Shown piece by piece: positions 44,703-53,766 of a stretch of 64,000 nt of DNA. Source of the DNA: Bacteroidia bacterium (lineage in GTDB: Bacteria > Bacteroidota > Bacteroidia > Flavobacteriales > Flavobacteriaceae). Position 1 is the first letter of the stretch. Every line of letters begins with the position of its first letter. The translations under genes were made by a program, and so were the position numbers. The notes under the pieces were generated by a model. That model had not been told where the DNA came from and did no database searches. It worked only from the letters and a program-made list of their open reading frames with translations. Where the stretch lies: contig JAUIBW010000005.1 in the NCBI GenBank assembly GCA_030427585.1, positions 1-64,000 on the forward strand, in the 5' to 3' direction.

Positions 44703-47189
44703 ATGAAAAAACTAATCATTACACTCTTTGTCGTAACTGTAACGACTTGTTTAACCTATTCTCAAAACAAATTACAATCTCCTGCCGAATTTTTGGGCTA
44801 TGAAATAGGTGAACAATTTACACGCCATGCCGATGTTATAAACTACTTTAATCATGTTGCTGATCATTCTAGTATGGTAAACTATCATACTTATGGGAAA
44901 ACAAATGAACGTAGGCCCTTGACTTATGCTATTGTTTCTTCTGAAGAAAACTTAAACAACATAGAAAACATAAGAGTAAACAATCTAAAAAACATTGGTA
45001 TTGCAGAAGGTACAGCAAATCCAGAAATTGCAATCGTTTGGTTAAGTTATAATGTACATGGCAATGAAGCTTCTAGCACAGAAGCTGCTATGCAAACCAT
45101 TTATGAATTAATTACTAAGAAAACTGCATGGTTAAAAAATACTGTGGTTATCATAGACCCTTGTATAAATCCCGACGGTCGTGATCGATATGTAAATTGG
45201 TATAATCAAACAAAAGCTACACCTTATAATACAGATCAAGTAGCAACAGAACATAATGAACCCTGGCCAGGCGGAAGACCAAATCACTACTTATTTGATC
45301 TTAACCGTGATTGGGCGTGGGCAACCCAGATAGAAACAAGACAACGTATCAAAGCTTACAATACATGGATGCCACATATTCATGTAGATTTTCATGAGCA
45401 AGGTATCAACGAACCTTATTATTTTGCTCCGGCGGCAGAACCTTTTCATGAGATCATAACTCCTTGGCAACGAGATTTCCAAACTCAAATTGGTAAAAAT
45501 CATGCTCGTTATTTTGATGCAGAAGGATGGTTATTCTTTACCCGAGAACGTTTTGATTTACTATATCCTAGTTACGGAGATACCTACCCTACATTTATGG
45601 GTGCCATAGGAATGACCTATGAGCAAGCAGGACATGGACGTGCCGGTTTGGGTATACAAACTGATGAAGGCTATGTACTCACTCTAAAAGATCGTGCATT
45701 ACACCATACTACAACAGGATTATCGACAGTAGAAATTTCTTCTAAACAAGCTGCAAGATTAAATACCGAGTTTAAAAAGTTTTTTAATACTTCTGGTCTG
45801 AAATATAAAAGTTATGTATTAAATGGAGAAGCTGATAAGATGAATGCACTAATAAAATTACTGGAAACCCATGGTATCAAATATGGATATACGAATACTG
45901 CAAAAATTTCTGGATTCAATTTTAAAGAAAATAAACAAGGAAGTATTAACGCAAATGGTGCATTGGTAGTAAGTACAAACCAACCAAAAGGTAAAATGGT
46001 AAAAGTGCTTTTTGAACCCAATGCCAAACTTAGCGATCCACTTACTTATGATATTACTGCCTGGAGCATACCACATGCATATGGACTAGACGCTGTAGCT
46101 TCGACTTCATTAATAGCTGCTAATGGAAATAAAAAAGCCAATACTATAAATAATATAGCTAATCCATCTGGCGCAGGCTATATCACCAAATGGAACAGTA
46201 TCGATGATGCTGCTTTTATGGCTGATTTACTTCGACATAATATTAGAGTGCGCTTTAGTGAAAAAGATTTTAGTAATGGTACCGAAAGCTTTAAAAAAGG
46301 AAGTCTTATCATAACCAAAAGCGACAATCGAAAAACTAAAAACTACGACAAAACAGTTATTGATATCGCTAATACTCATCAAAGAAAACTATATACAGCT
46401 CCTACCAGTTTTTCTAGTAAAGGAGTAGATTTTGGTTCTCCAGATGTAAAACTCATCAATAACCAACGTATAGCAGTGTTAAAAGGTCAATATACCTCTT
46501 CACTAAGCTATGGAGAAATCTGGTATTTCTTTGAACAACAACTTAAATTTCCTATCACGTCAATTGATACAGATTATTTTAAGAATATTGATCTTACCAA
46601 GTATGATGTATTAATTATGCCGAATGGATATTACAACAGTTATTTAGATAAAGGAGCTTTAGATAAATTAAAAGGATGGGTAAGCAGTGGTGGTAAAGTA
46701 ATTGCAATAGGTAATGCTGTTAGTGCTTTTGCCGATAAAAAAGGGTTTGATCTTAAGAAAAATAAGGCTGATAAAAAGGAAAAGGACTCTATCGGTAACC
46801 TTACTCCTTATAATCAACGTGAACGAAAAAGCGTAAAGGATTTTATTACAGGAAGTATTTTTAAGACCAAAGTAGATCATTCACACCCAATGGCCTTTGG
46901 ATATGATGACACTTATTTTAGCTTAAAATTAGGAAGTAGTTCTTATAAATTTCTTCAGAACGGATATAATATTGCTTACATAGAAAAACCACAAAGTGTT
47001 TCTGGATTTGCAGGTGCAGATGCCCTTAAAAATCTAAACAATTCTTTGGTTTTTGGCGAATCAAGAATCGGTAGCGGAAGCATTATCTATATGGTAGATA
47101 ATCCATTGTTCAGAGCCTTCTGGGAAAATGGAAAGCTTTTCTTTGTTAATGCTATCTTCTTTACTAACAATAATAAATTTAGAATTTAA
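44703..47189 (+). CDS. Exported M14-family zinc carboxypeptidase
   Basis: An 828-residue exported peptidase. Signal peptide 1-20 (ending CLTYSQ). The catalytic domain carries the zinc ligands His119 and Glu122 in NVHGNEASSTEAAM, the substrate-binding NPDGRDRYVNW, and the third ligand His231 in HVDFHEQGINEPYYF, the usual M14 pattern. The remaining about 450 residues form beta-rich regions and a class I GATase-like fold (YDVLIMPNGYYNSYLDKGAL, then GGKVIAIGNAVSAF near 650-680) seen in large Bacteroidota M14 proteins. It likely trims peptides in the periplasm. The next gene is another peptidase 11 bp downstream, so the two form a peptide-degradation operon. Confidence 0.9.
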   Translation: MKKLIITLFVVTVTTCLTYSQNKLQSPAEFLGYEIGEQFTRHADVINYFNHVADHSSMVNYHTYGKTNERRPLTYAIVSSEENLNNIENIRVNNLKNIGIAEGTANPEIAIVWLSYNVHGNEASSTEAAMQTIYELITKKTAWLKNTVVIIDPCINPDGRDRYVNWYNQTKATPYNTDQVATEHNEPWPGGRPNHYLFDLNRDWAWATQIETRQRIKAYNTWMPHIHVDFHEQGINEPYYFAPAAEPFHEIITPWQRDFQTQIGKNHARYFDAEGWLFFTRERFDLLYPSYGDTYPTFMGAIGMTYEQAGHGRAGLGIQTDEGYVLTLKDRALHHTTTGLSTVEISSKQAARLNTEFKKFFNTSGLKYKSYVLNGEADKMNALIKLLETHGIKYGYTNTAKISGFNFKENKQGSINANGALVVSTNQPKGKMVKVLFEPNAKLSDPLTYDITAWSIPHAYGLDAVASTSLIAANGNKKANTINNIANPSGAGYITKWNSIDDAAFMADLLRHNIRVRFSEKDFSNGTESFKKGSLIITKSDNRKTKNYDKTVIDIANTHQRKLYTAPTSFSSKGVDFGSPDVKLINNQRIAVLKGQYTSSLSYGEIWYFFEQQLKFPITSIDTDYFKNIDLTKYDVLIMPNGYYNSYLDKGALDKLKGWVSSGGKVIAIGNAVSAFADKKGFDLKKNKADKKEKDSIGNLTPYNQRERKSVKDFITGSIFKTKVDHSHPMAFGYDDTYFSLKLGSSSYKFLQNGYNIAYIEKPQSVSGFAGADALKNLNNSLVFGESRIGSGSIIYMVDNPLFRAFWENGKLFFVNAIFFTNNNKFRI

Positions 47190-47200
47190 ATTAAATAATC

Positions 47201-49375
47201 ATGATTAACTCACACCTCTCTACAACCATTAAGACTGTAGCCTTATCGGCTATTATACTCTTAGCCAGTTGTAACCAAAAGAAAGAAACTGTGGACACAA
47301 CAACAGCATCAGCACCTAAAGAGACTGCTAATGTCTTATTACAAGAATGGACCGGACCATATGGTGGTACTCCTGCATTTGACAAAATGAATGTCACCGA
47401 TATAAAACCAGCACTTGAAAAAGGAATGGAGCTTAATCTTAAAGAAATCGATGAGATTGCAAATAACCCTGAAGCCCCTACTTTTGAAAATACTATTGTT
47501 GCTATGGAGAGAGCCGGGGCAGAACTCGATAGAGTTTTTACCTACTATGGTATCCTAAGTAGCAATATGTCTTCGCCAGAATTTAGAGATGTTCAAAAAG
47601 AAATGGCTCCTAAACTATCCGAGTTTAGTTCTAAAATATCACAAAACGAAAAATTGTTTAAGCGTATTAAAACTGTTTATGACAATGCTCAAAAAACACC
47701 ATTAGAGGCAGATCAACAACGTGTGGTAGAACTAACTTATACTTCTTTTGCCATGAATGGAGCAGAATTAGATGAAGAAAAGAAGAAACGTTATGCAGCG
47801 ATCAACAAAGAATTATCAGAGCTGTATACCAATTTTTCGAATAATGTATTAGAAGATGAAGAAGGATATGTAACCTACCTAACCAAAGATCAATTAAGTG
47901 GTCTATCAGACCCCTTGATCAAAGCATATGCAAAAGCAGCTACAGACAGAGGGCAAGAAGGTAAATATGCAGTAACAAATACAAGATCTTCTATGGACCC
48001 TTTCCTTACATATTCTGATGAACGTGCTATACGTGAAAAAGTATGGAAAAATTATTATTCTCGCGGGGATAATGGCGATGACAAGGATAATAATGAAAAT
48101 ATCGCTAAAATCCTGAAACTAAGAAAAGAACGTGTTGGATTATTAGGACATGATAACTATGCAGACTGGAGGCTACAAAATCGTATGGCTAAGAACCCTG
48201 AGAATGCGATGAAACTTATGAATGCCGTATGGCCAGCTGCCATAGCCAGGGTAAAAGAAGAAGTAATCGATATGCAGGCCGTGGCAGATGCAAATGGAGA
48301 TAAGATAATAATAGAACCATGGGACTATCGTTACTATGCAGAAAAAGTAAGAAAAAAGAAATACGATCTGGATTCTGATGAAGTAAAACAATATTTACAA
48401 TTAGATAAATTAAGAGAAGCTATGTTCTTTGTAGCTGGTGAATTATTTAATTATAAATTCACTCCTATTGAAGAAGGTAAAGTTCCTGTTTTTCATGAAG
48501 ATGTAAAAGTATGGGAAGTAAATGACAAAACCTCTGGAGAACATATCGGTCTCTGGTATCTCGATCCATTTGCCAGACCTGGTAAGCGATCCGGAGCATG
48601 GGCTACCACCTATAGAAGTCATACTACTTTTGATGGTAAAAAGAATGTGCTCGCTTCTAACAACTCTAATTTTGTTAAACCAGCTCCAGGAGAAGCAGTT
48701 TTAGTTTCTTGGGATGATGCCACTACTTTTTTCCATGAATTTGGTCATGCTTTACACTTCTTTGCTTCAGAAGTACGATACCCAACTCTTAATGGTGGTG
48801 TACGTGATTATACAGAGTTTCAATCTCAATTGTTAGAGCGTTGGTTATCTACCGATAAAGTCATTGATAACTATCTGGTACATTACAAAACCGGAGAAGC
48901 AATCCCAAAAGCACTGGTTGATAAGATTAAAAAAGCAGCTACCTTTAATCAAGGATTTGCTACAACAGAATACCTGGCTTCTGCCCTAATGGACATGAAA
49001 TTTCACCTGGCAGACCCAACTAATATTGATGTAGATACATTTGAAAAAGAAACCCTTGCCGAATTAAATATGCCAAAAGAATTAGTAATGCGTCACCGTA
49101 CACCGCATTTTGGGCACGTATTTTCTGGAGAAGGATATGCTACCGCTTATTATGGGTATATGTGGGCAGATGTACTTACCTCTGATGCAGCAGAAGCTTT
49201 TGCCGAAGCTCCTGGAGGATTTTATGATAAAGAAGTTGCTGCTAAACTGGTAAAATATCTTTTTGCACCACGCAATGCTATAGATCCGGCAGAGGCGTAT
49301 CGCAAATTTAGAGGGCGTGATGCTAAAATTGAAGCCTTAATGAAGGACAGAGGATTCCCGGTTCCTAAGTCATAA
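47201..49375 (+). CDS. M3-family metallopeptidase lipoprotein (peptidyl-dipeptidase Dcp-like)
   Basis: A 724-residue enzyme. The N-terminus is a lipoprotein signal with lipobox LLASC (Cys24), so it should be attached to a membrane facing the periplasm. The M3 zinc motif FFHEFGHALHFFASE has His512-Glu513 and His516, and a third ligand region GVRDYTEFQSQLLERWL lies about 25 residues later. The C-terminal HFGHVFSGEGYATAYYGYMW (about 630-649) matches Dcp-type dipeptidyl carboxypeptidases. It is encoded 11 bp after the M14 carboxypeptidase, and both degrade peptides from the C-terminus. A strong terminator follows at 49395-49437. Confidence 0.92.
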   Translation: MINSHLSTTIKTVALSAIILLASCNQKKETVDTTTASAPKETANVLLQEWTGPYGGTPAFDKMNVTDIKPALEKGMELNLKEIDEIANNPEAPTFENTIVAMERAGAELDRVFTYYGILSSNMSSPEFRDVQKEMAPKLSEFSSKISQNEKLFKRIKTVYDNAQKTPLEADQQRVVELTYTSFAMNGAELDEEKKKRYAAINKELSELYTNFSNNVLEDEEGYVTYLTKDQLSGLSDPLIKAYAKAATDRGQEGKYAVTNTRSSMDPFLTYSDERAIREKVWKNYYSRGDNGDDKDNNENIAKILKLRKERVGLLGHDNYADWRLQNRMAKNPENAMKLMNAVWPAAIARVKEEVIDMQAVADANGDKIIIEPWDYRYYAEKVRKKKYDLDSDEVKQYLQLDKLREAMFFVAGELFNYKFTPIEEGKVPVFHEDVKVWEVNDKTSGEHIGLWYLDPFARPGKRSGAWATTYRSHTTFDGKKNVLASNNSNFVKPAPGEAVLVSWDDATTFFHEFGHALHFFASEVRYPTLNGGVRDYTEFQSQLLERWLSTDKVIDNYLVHYKTGEAIPKALVDKIKKAATFNQGFATTEYLASALMDMKFHLADPTNIDVDTFEKETLAELNMPKELVMRHRTPHFGHVFSGEGYATAYYGYMWADVLTSDAAEAFAEAPGGFYDKEVAAKLVKYLFAPRNAIDPAEAYRKFRGRDAKIEALMKDRGFPVPKS

Positions 49376-49394
49376 CCAAAAATAACATGTAATT

Positions 49395-49437
49395 AAAATA
49401 CACATATACCACTATAACAGAGGTATATGTGTATTTT
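49395..49437 (+). terminator. Terminator after the M14-M3 peptidase operon
   Basis: AAAATACACATATACC (49395-49410) and GGTATATGTGTATTTT (49422-49437) form a perfect 16-bp stem with an 11-nt loop, and more T follows. Confidence 0.9.
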
Positions 49438-49610
49438 TATATAGGAGTTGTACTTCAGCATTATAAAAACTAATCTACCCTAAGTTTAGAATAGATGTAA
49501 TATAGGATAAGAGAACAAATAAGACACTTTTATGAAATACATGTATAGATCAGTAATCGTACTTTGCGTTCTTGTTTTTTTTAGTGGAAAAAATATCAAA
49601 AAAATCATCT

Positions 49611-50348
49611 ATGGATATCGTTAGAGGGCTTAAACCTGCCATTGCCGAATTTACCGATTTAGAGCAAAAACTCGTTATAAAAGTTTCCGAAAAACTAAAA
49701 AAAAATGGGTTTCCAGTTGATAATGTAACAAGAGTTCACCTCAAAAAAAGAATGCTTAATGATAAAGATTATTATGCCAAGAATGAAATTACATTTTTTG
49801 TAAATCTAGGGGTTTATAAACAAAATGAATTTAATTGGGGAATTGAAACAATTACTATAGACTGGGAAGACCCTTCTGTTGTAAAAACACCAGATGGTGG
49901 TATCGAGTTTATAGTGGGTAATAAGATAAAGCCCGAAGACCTTGTCATGAATCTTTATGGGATCAACGACTCTTATTCATACCATTCACTTTTAAAAGAT
50001 CATAATAGTATCATAAAAGAAATAAATAATGTCTTATTGGCCAATAATTTAGAAGAAATTAAGTATTTCACTTCTCAAGAAATAGCAGGACTAATTAAAA
50101 ATTACCTAATTGTATTAACGGCATATAATGAAAAAGAAAATGTATATGAAATGGCGATAAAGAGGATAGATCATGATCTTAATGATTCGAAACATTTTAA
50201 TAAACTCTTTGAACAGTATCGTTTAAAAATAGATATAAATACATCGAAAATAGAAGTATTAAATAGTTTTGACCCTACTTTTTTTCCTACTCCATCTACA
50301 ATGCCGCCAATTAAAAAGAAATTTAAAAAAAACAAAAATACAGCATGA
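49611..50348 (+). CDS. Conserved-looking cytoplasmic protein of unknown function
   Basis: Not recognised. Starting at ATG 49611 (an upstream TTG at 49572 adds 13 residues), the product is 245 residues without signal peptide or membrane segment. It has a mixed alpha/beta N-terminal half (LVIKVSEKLKKNGFPVDNVT, then EITFFVNLGVYKQNEFNWGI) and a helical C-terminal half ending in a proline and lysine-rich tail (PTPSTMPPIKKKFKKNKN). Codon use looks like its neighbours. The next gene, also unknown, begins 36 bp downstream on the same strand, so the two may work together. A TACTTTGC word at 49559-49566 is one base short of a -7 element. Confidence 0.6.
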   Translation: MDIVRGLKPAIAEFTDLEQKLVIKVSEKLKKNGFPVDNVTRVHLKKRMLNDKDYYAKNEITFFVNLGVYKQNEFNWGIETITIDWEDPSVVKTPDGGIEFIVGNKIKPEDLVMNLYGINDSYSYHSLLKDHNSIIKEINNVLLANNLEEIKYFTSQEIAGLIKNYLIVLTAYNEKENVYEMAIKRIDHDLNDSKHFNKLFEQYRLKIDINTSKIEVLNSFDPTFFPTPSTMPPIKKKFKKNKNTA

Positions 50349-50384
50349 CAATTCAGGATTTAAAATATACCAATAAATAAAAAC

Positions 50385-50861
50385 ATGAATCAAGATACTA
50401 TAATCAAACAGATAACAACAGATCTTCTAGAAAGTTTCACCTTCTTTGCAGATTCTAGTTATACAGGATATGATCCTTTACATCCGGTTTCTAAGATTGT
50501 ATTTGCTGCACAGGGAGAGATTACTACACCTCCGGATTTAGGTTTTATGGGATATGGAGGTGGATCAGAAGGAGAAGCCTTTAGTGATTGTGGGGTATTA
50601 GATCTCGAAGTTTTTTTTCCGTTAAATGAAGAAGGTGATTATTATCGAGAGGATGATAACGAGTATAAAGAAAAATGTTTTCACAATGCTTGCCAGGCAG
50701 TTTTACAGGCACTTACTGCTATTGCTAAAAGTGACGAGTTTCAAAAAATACCTAAAGAAGGCCCCGTAGTATTTGTGTTAAACCTTATAGATCAGTTTAA
50801 TAAAGTATTATGTAGAATTCATCCTGATGGAGAGGTTGAATTACCACCAAAAAAAGAATAG
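50385..50861 (+). CDS. Acidic cytoplasmic protein of unknown function
   Basis: Not recognised. A 158-residue protein without signal peptide. A glycine-rich central loop (GFMGYGGGSEGEAFSDCGVL, about 53-72) precedes a hydrophobic strand (DLEVFFPLNEEGDYYRE) and a helix (CFHNACQAVLQALTAIA, about 94-110). The C-terminus is proline and lysine rich (PPKKE), like that of the upstream neighbour. Possible co-transcription with the gene ending at 50348. A pirin-family remnant follows immediately. Confidence 0.6.
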   Translation: MNQDTIIKQITTDLLESFTFFADSSYTGYDPLHPVSKIVFAAQGEITTPPDLGFMGYGGGSEGEAFSDCGVLDLEVFFPLNEEGDYYREDDNEYKEKCFHNACQAVLQALTAIAKSDEFQKIPKEGPVVFVLNLIDQFNKVLCRIHPDGEVELPPKKE

Positions 50862-50897
50862 TATAAAAATCTAAAAAATCAATTATATCAGATTCTC

Positions 50898-51154
50898 TCT
50901 TCCATCACAGATAATTTGGGAGTATGGATACATCAGAATCTCTGGTTTTATATAGGCGAATAGAAATAGGGAATATCCAGGATTATACGTTAAAAGATCC
51001 TAAAAGCAGAGTGTACATATTTATACTAGATGGTGATCTAACAATAGAAAATCAAGACCGACATAAAAGAGATGGATTTGGTTTATAGAAAACAGATCGT
51101 ATTAAAATTAAGGATGATTGTGATTTAAAAATATTAATGTTATCTAATTGTTAA
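50898..51154 (+). pseudogene. Remnant of a pirin-family gene, C-terminal part only
   Basis: One frame reads VWIHQNLWFYIGE up to TAG 50961-50963. A second frame then reads IGNIQDYTLKDPKSRVYIFI, LDGDLTIENQDRHKRDGFGL, a TAG at 51086-51088, and KTDRIKIKDDCDLKILMLSN before TAA 51152-51154. This is the last third of a pirin-like (YhaK-type) bicupin, where the usual text is VWIHQDAWF and RDGFGIWETD. The stop at 51086 replaces that tryptophan. The N-terminal cupin is gone and at least one frameshift is present, so the locus is dead. Confidence 0.75.
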
Positions 51155-51367
51155 TTCTTAATTTTATTAGAGTAACTTCAGCATTAACAAATTTTCAATA
51201 AAATCATTCATAAATTAATAAAATCATTCTTGTTTCAATAGAGTATTGTATAATTAAGAATTTCCTCTATACTCTAGTTGAAAACTTCATAATCGATTCT
51301 TTCCAAAACTTCTGATTATCAAATGATTCGTTAATAAAATTTTAATATTTCGTACTATTTTTTTAGA

Positions 51368-51376
51368 TACATTTGC
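51368..51376 (+). promoter_or_regulatory. Bacteroidota -7 element (TACATTTGC)
   Basis: An exact TAnnTTTGC, 50 bp upstream of the mini-lipoprotein start at 51427. A weak -33 (TTTC at about 51348) is present. Confidence 0.6.
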
Positions 51377-51426
51377 CGCCGATTTAGATAAGTAAAAAAT
51401 TTAACCCAAAATAAAATTTAAAAACG

Positions 51427-51615
51427 ATGATCAAAAAATTACCATTTTTACTTGCTGTTCTTATTATTCTTTTTTCATGTGAATCAGAATCATTTGATGA
51501 AAATGCATTCACTCCAGAAAACGGACCTGAGGTTGATCCCGAAATTAACCCCGTTATTGAACCAGGAAAAATCATTGATAATTACATTGAAGTTGACAAA
51601 GGTTTAAGTAACTAA
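51427..51615 (+). CDS. Small acidic lipoprotein (62 residues)
   Basis: A short gene with a clear lipoprotein signal (IKKLPFLLAVLIILFSC, lipobox LFSC with Cys18). The mature 45 residues are acidic and proline-containing (PENGPEVDPEINPVIEPGKI), with no recognisable domain. It has its own -7 element (51368-51376) and a terminator (51704-51736), which supports it being real. It lies tail to tail with the M57 metalloprotease lipoprotein gene. Function unknown. Confidence 0.7.
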   Translation: MIKKLPFLLAVLIILFSCESESFDENAFTPENGPEVDPEINPVIEPGKIIDNYIEVDKGLSN

Positions 51616-51703
51616 ACTAAGGAAGTAAAATCTCCTTGGTCAAAAAATAGTTTCTCTTTATACAAGTATAGAGTTAGCCAAAAAACAAAAGAACCTATTT
51701 TTT

Positions 51704-51736
51704 AAAAGAGACTGTCTATAAATGACGGTCTTTTTT
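51704..51736 (+). terminator. Terminator after the mini-lipoprotein gene
   Basis: AAAAGAGACTGTC (51704-51716) pairs with GACGGTCTTTTTT (51724-51736), with two G-T pairs and a 7-nt loop. Confidence 0.7.
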
Positions 51737-51800
51737 GTTTTGGTCGTTTTTCTTAAATTTTCGTCTCCAAAAAAGTATTATTTTTTCTGTGATAATAAAA

Positions 51801-51826
51801 AACCATCCCTAGTTAACAGGATGGTT
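51801..51826 (-). terminator. Terminator after the M57 protease gene
   Basis: AACCATCC (51801-51808) pairs with GGATGGTT (51819-51826). On the minus strand TTTTTTATTATC follows, 37 bp past the stop. Confidence 0.75.
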
Positions 51827-51862
51827 CTTATAAAAAGTTCAAAGCTTTCTAATACCTTATTC

Positions 51863-52714
51863 TTAGTACATGTACCTTAAAGCTATTAAATCATAGTTAC
51901 TAAATCGTCCTCTTTCATTACCACTGTAACAAGCGATCATAACAGAATTAGTATCTAAGCCTTGTTGACCCGTTTGATTTGCTGTTGGTGTGCCAGGAAT
52001 ATGTATAGCTCCTATGCTACCTTGCCCTTCATTACCAGAACCTGGACAATTTCTTCGAGCATAATTAGTATGCCTGAAACCTATTGCATGTCCCATTTCA
52101 TGAGTCATTAAATGCCTTAAAACATTACTACTTAAACCATCTGAAGGGCCAAATATTTTAATCCATTTTCCTGGTCGGCCTCCGTTAGGAAATTCTGCCT
52201 CACCTCCTGATGCTGAGCCACCTGCATTATAAACCACCATATCACCATTTGTGCTAGCAGAAAAACTTAAATTAAAATTTAAAGAAATATTTGCGGCATT
52301 GTAGTTATTCACTGCTCCCTGTAAAGCAGTACGCATTTTACTTGTTAAAGCATACCCTGATCCTATATATCCTATAACATTAATTGTACGCCCCTGGCTT
52401 ACCAGATTTCTAGTTCTATATTGCTTAGTACCATTATCCATTTTTTCTAAAGCTTGTTCTGCTAAATTATCAAGCGCTATAGTTATATCATGTGATTTGA
52501 TCGCTTTTGCTGTCGATCCATCAGGGCGTTTTAGAGTTATATACTCTGCTCCATTAGGATTAACTCCTGCATCTAAAAGCCCTTGGATATGAGCTTTTGA
52601 TAACGGTTCTTTAACAGCTTCTTCTTGTGTTTCGCCAGAAACTTCTTTTTTCTCGCAAGATGTTGTAAATCCTACTACGATAGCGCAAAGCGCTAATAAT
52701 TTGATTTTTTTCAT
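51863..52714 (-). CDS. M57-like metzincin metalloprotease lipoprotein
   Basis: A 283-residue exported protease. The lipoprotein signal ends GFTTSC (Cys20), so it is membrane-attached. After an acidic linker and a propeptide-like region (SKAHIQGLLDAGVNPNGAEY, about 39-58) the catalytic domain shows HEMGHAIGFRH, with zinc ligands His205, His209 and His215 and catalytic Glu206, and a metzincin-type Met-turn in NSVMIACY (Met259). This matches the dual-action HEIGH/M57 group common in Bacteroidota. Cys223 and Cys262 could form a disulfide. It ends at a terminator (51801-51826). Targets are unknown. Confidence 0.88.
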   Translation of the reverse strand: MKKIKLLALCAIVVGFTTSCEKKEVSGETQEEAVKEPLSKAHIQGLLDAGVNPNGAEYITLKRPDGSTAKAIKSHDITIALDNLAEQALEKMDNGTKQYRTRNLVSQGRTINVIGYIGSGYALTSKMRTALQGAVNNYNAANISLNFNLSFSASTNGDMVVYNAGGSASGGEAEFPNGGRPGKWIKIFGPSDGLSSNVLRHLMTHEMGHAIGFRHTNYARRNCPGSGNEGQGSIGAIHIPGTPTANQTGQQGLDTNSVMIACYSGNERGRFSNYDLIALRYMY

Positions 52715-53256
52715 TCTAATTAAATTGAGTTTGTGTAGTTATTAAAAACTAAAAAACAGAATTTTTAAACTCTATTTTCTAAATACAATTATGTAGAAAG
52801 CTTTGAACTTTTCTAATTTTTTGCGCTTTGAAGATATAGTATTTTTAAAAAATAATATGTCATTTTTTTAAACTTTTTATTACAAATATGCTAAAATCAT
52901 GTGATTCTTCTAAAAAATTACCAAAAAAGTAATTTTTAAATAGCAAGAAAATCGGTCAAATACACAGTTCATAAACGAATAAAGTGTTAAGACAAAAGGC
53001 TAATAACGATACTATAGAAAATTGAATCAAAAAGAAAAAAAAGAAACGAAAGTTTTTTCCTACGGATTATAAAATTCAAGTTTTCAAAAATAATTAAGTT
53101 TTATTTTTTTTAATATTTAACAAAAATTATAAAACTGTATTTTTATTAAACAAAAAAATAGGTAGACCAAAACCCAACCATATATTTTTAAGATGACTCT
53201 TTTTATATAAAAAAATCAAAACAGTATCTTTAAAAGATAATATAACAACAAAAAAA
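52715..53256. other. Very AT-rich 542-bp spacer
   Basis: Between divergent genes. I see no coding frame with family character. It contains a -7-like TATCTTTA at 53225-53232 before the DUF1579-like gene and must hold the M57 protease promoter at its other end. Long A/T runs may bend the DNA or bind nucleoid proteins. Confidence 0.5.
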
Positions 53257-53766
53257 ATGAAAATACTTAATAGAGTTCTTTTTCTTCTTTTTATTGGGTT
53301 TGGATGCTTACAAACCATCGCTCAGAAATCAATAGAGCATAAATACAAAGAATTTAATTTTTGGATTGGAGAATGGAATGTATATAAACACAACACAGAT
53401 TCTATTGTAGGAAAAAGTAAAATAGAGTCTATTATAGACAATAAAGTAATTAAAGAGACCTATCATTCTACAACATCAAAATATCATGGTACCAGTCTAA
53501 ATAAGTATAATCCAAGGATTGATCAATGGGAGCAATTTTGGGTAGATAATAGTGGTCTTACCCTACACATTGCCGGCAATCTCGAAGAAGGAAAAATGAT
53601 GTTGCAAAATGAGGTAATTACAAAAAAAGGAGTTCTATTAAATAAGATTAGATGGCAAAAAAATAGTGATCATACGGTACGGCAGACCTGGTATCAAAGT
53701 ACTGATAAAGGAGAAAATTGGGTAACTGTATTTGATGGCGATTATAAACCGGTAAAAAAGAACTAA
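53257..53766 (+). CDS. Exported DUF1579-like lipocalin-type protein
   Basis: A 169-residue exported protein with signal peptide 1-22 (ending CLQTIAQ). EFNFWIGEWNVYKHNTDSIV (about 32-51) is the opening of DUF1579/lipocalin-like domains, with WQKNSDHTVRQTWYQSTDKG near the end of the barrel. It probably binds a small hydrophobic molecule in the periplasm, but no ligand is known. The stop codon overlaps the stop of the convergent rimO gene by 4 bp, so no terminator separates them. Confidence 0.78.
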   Translation: MKILNRVLFLLFIGFGCLQTIAQKSIEHKYKEFNFWIGEWNVYKHNTDSIVGKSKIESIIDNKVIKETYHSTTSKYHGTSLNKYNPRIDQWEQFWVDNSGLTLHIAGNLEEGKMMLQNEVITKKGVLLNKIRWQKNSDHTVRQTWYQSTDKGENWVTVFDGDYKPVKKN

